NCBI GenBank assembly: GCA_031289385.1
Contig: JAITPP010000336.1
Location: forward strand, 1 to 6,442
DNA from: Prevotellaceae bacterium
GTDB lineage: Bacteria; Bacteroidota; Bacteroidia; Bacteroidales; UBA932
Length of the DNA: 6,442 nucleotides
Direction of reading: 5' to 3'
Within the stretch, counting starts at the first letter, position 1, and every line of letters starts with the position of its first letter. The notes under the pieces were generated by a model that saw only the letters and a program-made list of their open reading frames with translations, searched no databases and was not told the origin of the DNA. Positions 5,662-6,442 of this stretch are shown in pieces. Made by a program: the position numbers and the translations under genes.

Positions 5662-6411
5662 ATGAAATGTAATATAGGCGATAAAATACGATTTTTAAAT
5701 GATGTTGGCGGAGGAATAATTGTTGGCATTGCAAACAAAACAACCGTAATTGTGCGTGACAGCGACGGTTTTGATATTCCAACGTATATTGCTAATATTG
5801 TGGTTGTTGCGGAAAATAACGAAAAAAATTTAATCACCGAAGACAGAATTAAACCGATTGAATTTGATAAAACCGCCGAAATAACAAAAAATAAGCAACC
5901 GACAGAAAAATCGCAGATAAAAACAAACAGCGAAACAAATATTGCCCAGCCCGAAGACAGCGATGGCATTGAATTTGAGATTGCGCTTGGATTTTTGCCT
6001 GTTTCAGCAGATAATCCCAACGACAGCGATTTGGAAATTTTTATGATAAACGACAGTTCTTACCGAATGTTTTACACTTTCGGAAAATGGAAACAATCAG
6101 AAATTGAGCCTGTTAATAAAGGCGAATTGGAAGGCGACAGTAAAGAATTTGTAGGAATATTGAAAAAGGATGAAGTAGTTGAATCGCCTGTTTTTCAAAT
6201 AAACCTTATTTTATTCAAAAATCGTAATTATACCGCACAAACGGTACAACAAATTGATTTTGAAATAAATCCTGTGAAATTTCTGAATAAAAAAATATTC
6301 ACCGAAAATGATTTTTTCGAGCAAAATGCTTATATTTATATCTTGACAAGCAGTCGTAAAAAATTAAAGGATTATATTGATAATCTTTCGGATAGCGATA
6401 TTGAAAAATAA
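5662..6411 (+). CDS. DUF2027 family protein lacking its usual C-terminal Smr domain
   Basis: 249 residues, cytoplasmic, with no signal peptide. The N-terminal domain (1-52) carries IGDKIRFLNDVGGGIIVGI and DSDGFDIPTYIANIVVV, the hallmark of DUF2027 proteins of Bacteroidota. A charged low-complexity linker (53-100, Lys/Glu/Thr/Asn-rich) leads to a second, beta-rich domain (101-229, from GIEFEIALGFLPV to NAYIYIL). Family members usually continue for roughly another 100 residues, through a charged linker into an Smr (MutS2-type) domain. Here the frame ends at TAA 6409-6411, just after KLKDYIDNLSDSDIEK. The codons after that stop stay open in the same frame to the window edge (LKEKNDIQHI), the kind of charged sequence expected for the linker. 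The gene may therefore be split by a nonsense codon, or the ancestral Smr part may lie beyond 6442. The role of the family is not established. ATG 5662 matches the family N-terminus. Confidence 0.88.
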   Translation: MKCNIGDKIRFLNDVGGGIIVGIANKTTVIVRDSDGFDIPTYIANIVVVAENNEKNLITEDRIKPIEFDKTAEITKNKQPTEKSQIKTNSETNIAQPEDSDGIEFEIALGFLPVSADNPNDSDLEIFMINDSSYRMFYTFGKWKQSEIEPVNKGELEGDSKEFVGILKKDEVVESPVFQINLILFKNRNYTAQTVQQIDFEINPVKFLNKKIFTENDFFEQNAYIYILTSSRKKLKDYIDNLSDSDIEK

Positions 6412-6442
6412 TTAAAAGAAAAAAACGACATTCAACACATAA

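Noticed and set aside
5565..6020. 151-residue minus-strand frame opposite the DUF2027 gene
   Set aside because: Shadow of a well-supported family gene; its apparent hydrophobicity is the complement of charged Lys/Glu codons.

Overview
The window looks like chromosomal DNA from an AT-rich member of the Bacteroidota, probably Bacteroidales. Several signs agree: a DUF2027-family protein, which is characteristic of this phylum; Bacteroidota-type -7 promoter elements (TAnnTTTG); start codons preceded by A/T-rich sequence without a Shine-Dalgarno; and closest remembered resemblance of the proteins to Bacteroidota families. No tRNA, rRNA, CRISPR array, transposase, integrase or phage gene is visible. 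The assignment rests on reading alone, not on a database search.

Layout. On the minus strand, 5-739 encodes an exported protein of unknown function. A 61-bp divergent intergenic region follows, centred on a perfect 20-bp palindrome that carries a -7 promoter box on each strand. Rightward from it runs a probable operon: an exported CBM9-like (DOMON-type) protein (801-1586), a fused alpha-beta ADP-forming acyl/acetyl-CoA synthetase (1641-3716) and a 52-residue single-span membrane protein (3723-3881). A long non-coding stretch (3882-4571) follows, rich in short direct repeats and imperfect inverted repeats. Next is a lipoprotein with a small periplasmic-type domain and a C-terminal half that reads like an eight-strand outer-membrane beta-barrel (4572-5561). 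Last comes a DUF2027 protein (5662-6411) that stops just before the Smr domain usually found in this family, although the frame stays open after the stop to the window edge.

Functionally, the only confident enzyme is the ADP-forming acyl-CoA synthetase, which makes ATP from acyl-CoA, ADP and phosphate; both phospho-relay histidines are visible. The other genes are envelope or exported proteins of unclear role and need not act together. I see no convincing new multi-gene system. The points most worth a second look are the palindromic divergent promoter, the lipoprotein/barrel architecture, the truncated DUF2027 gene and the repeat-rich spacer.
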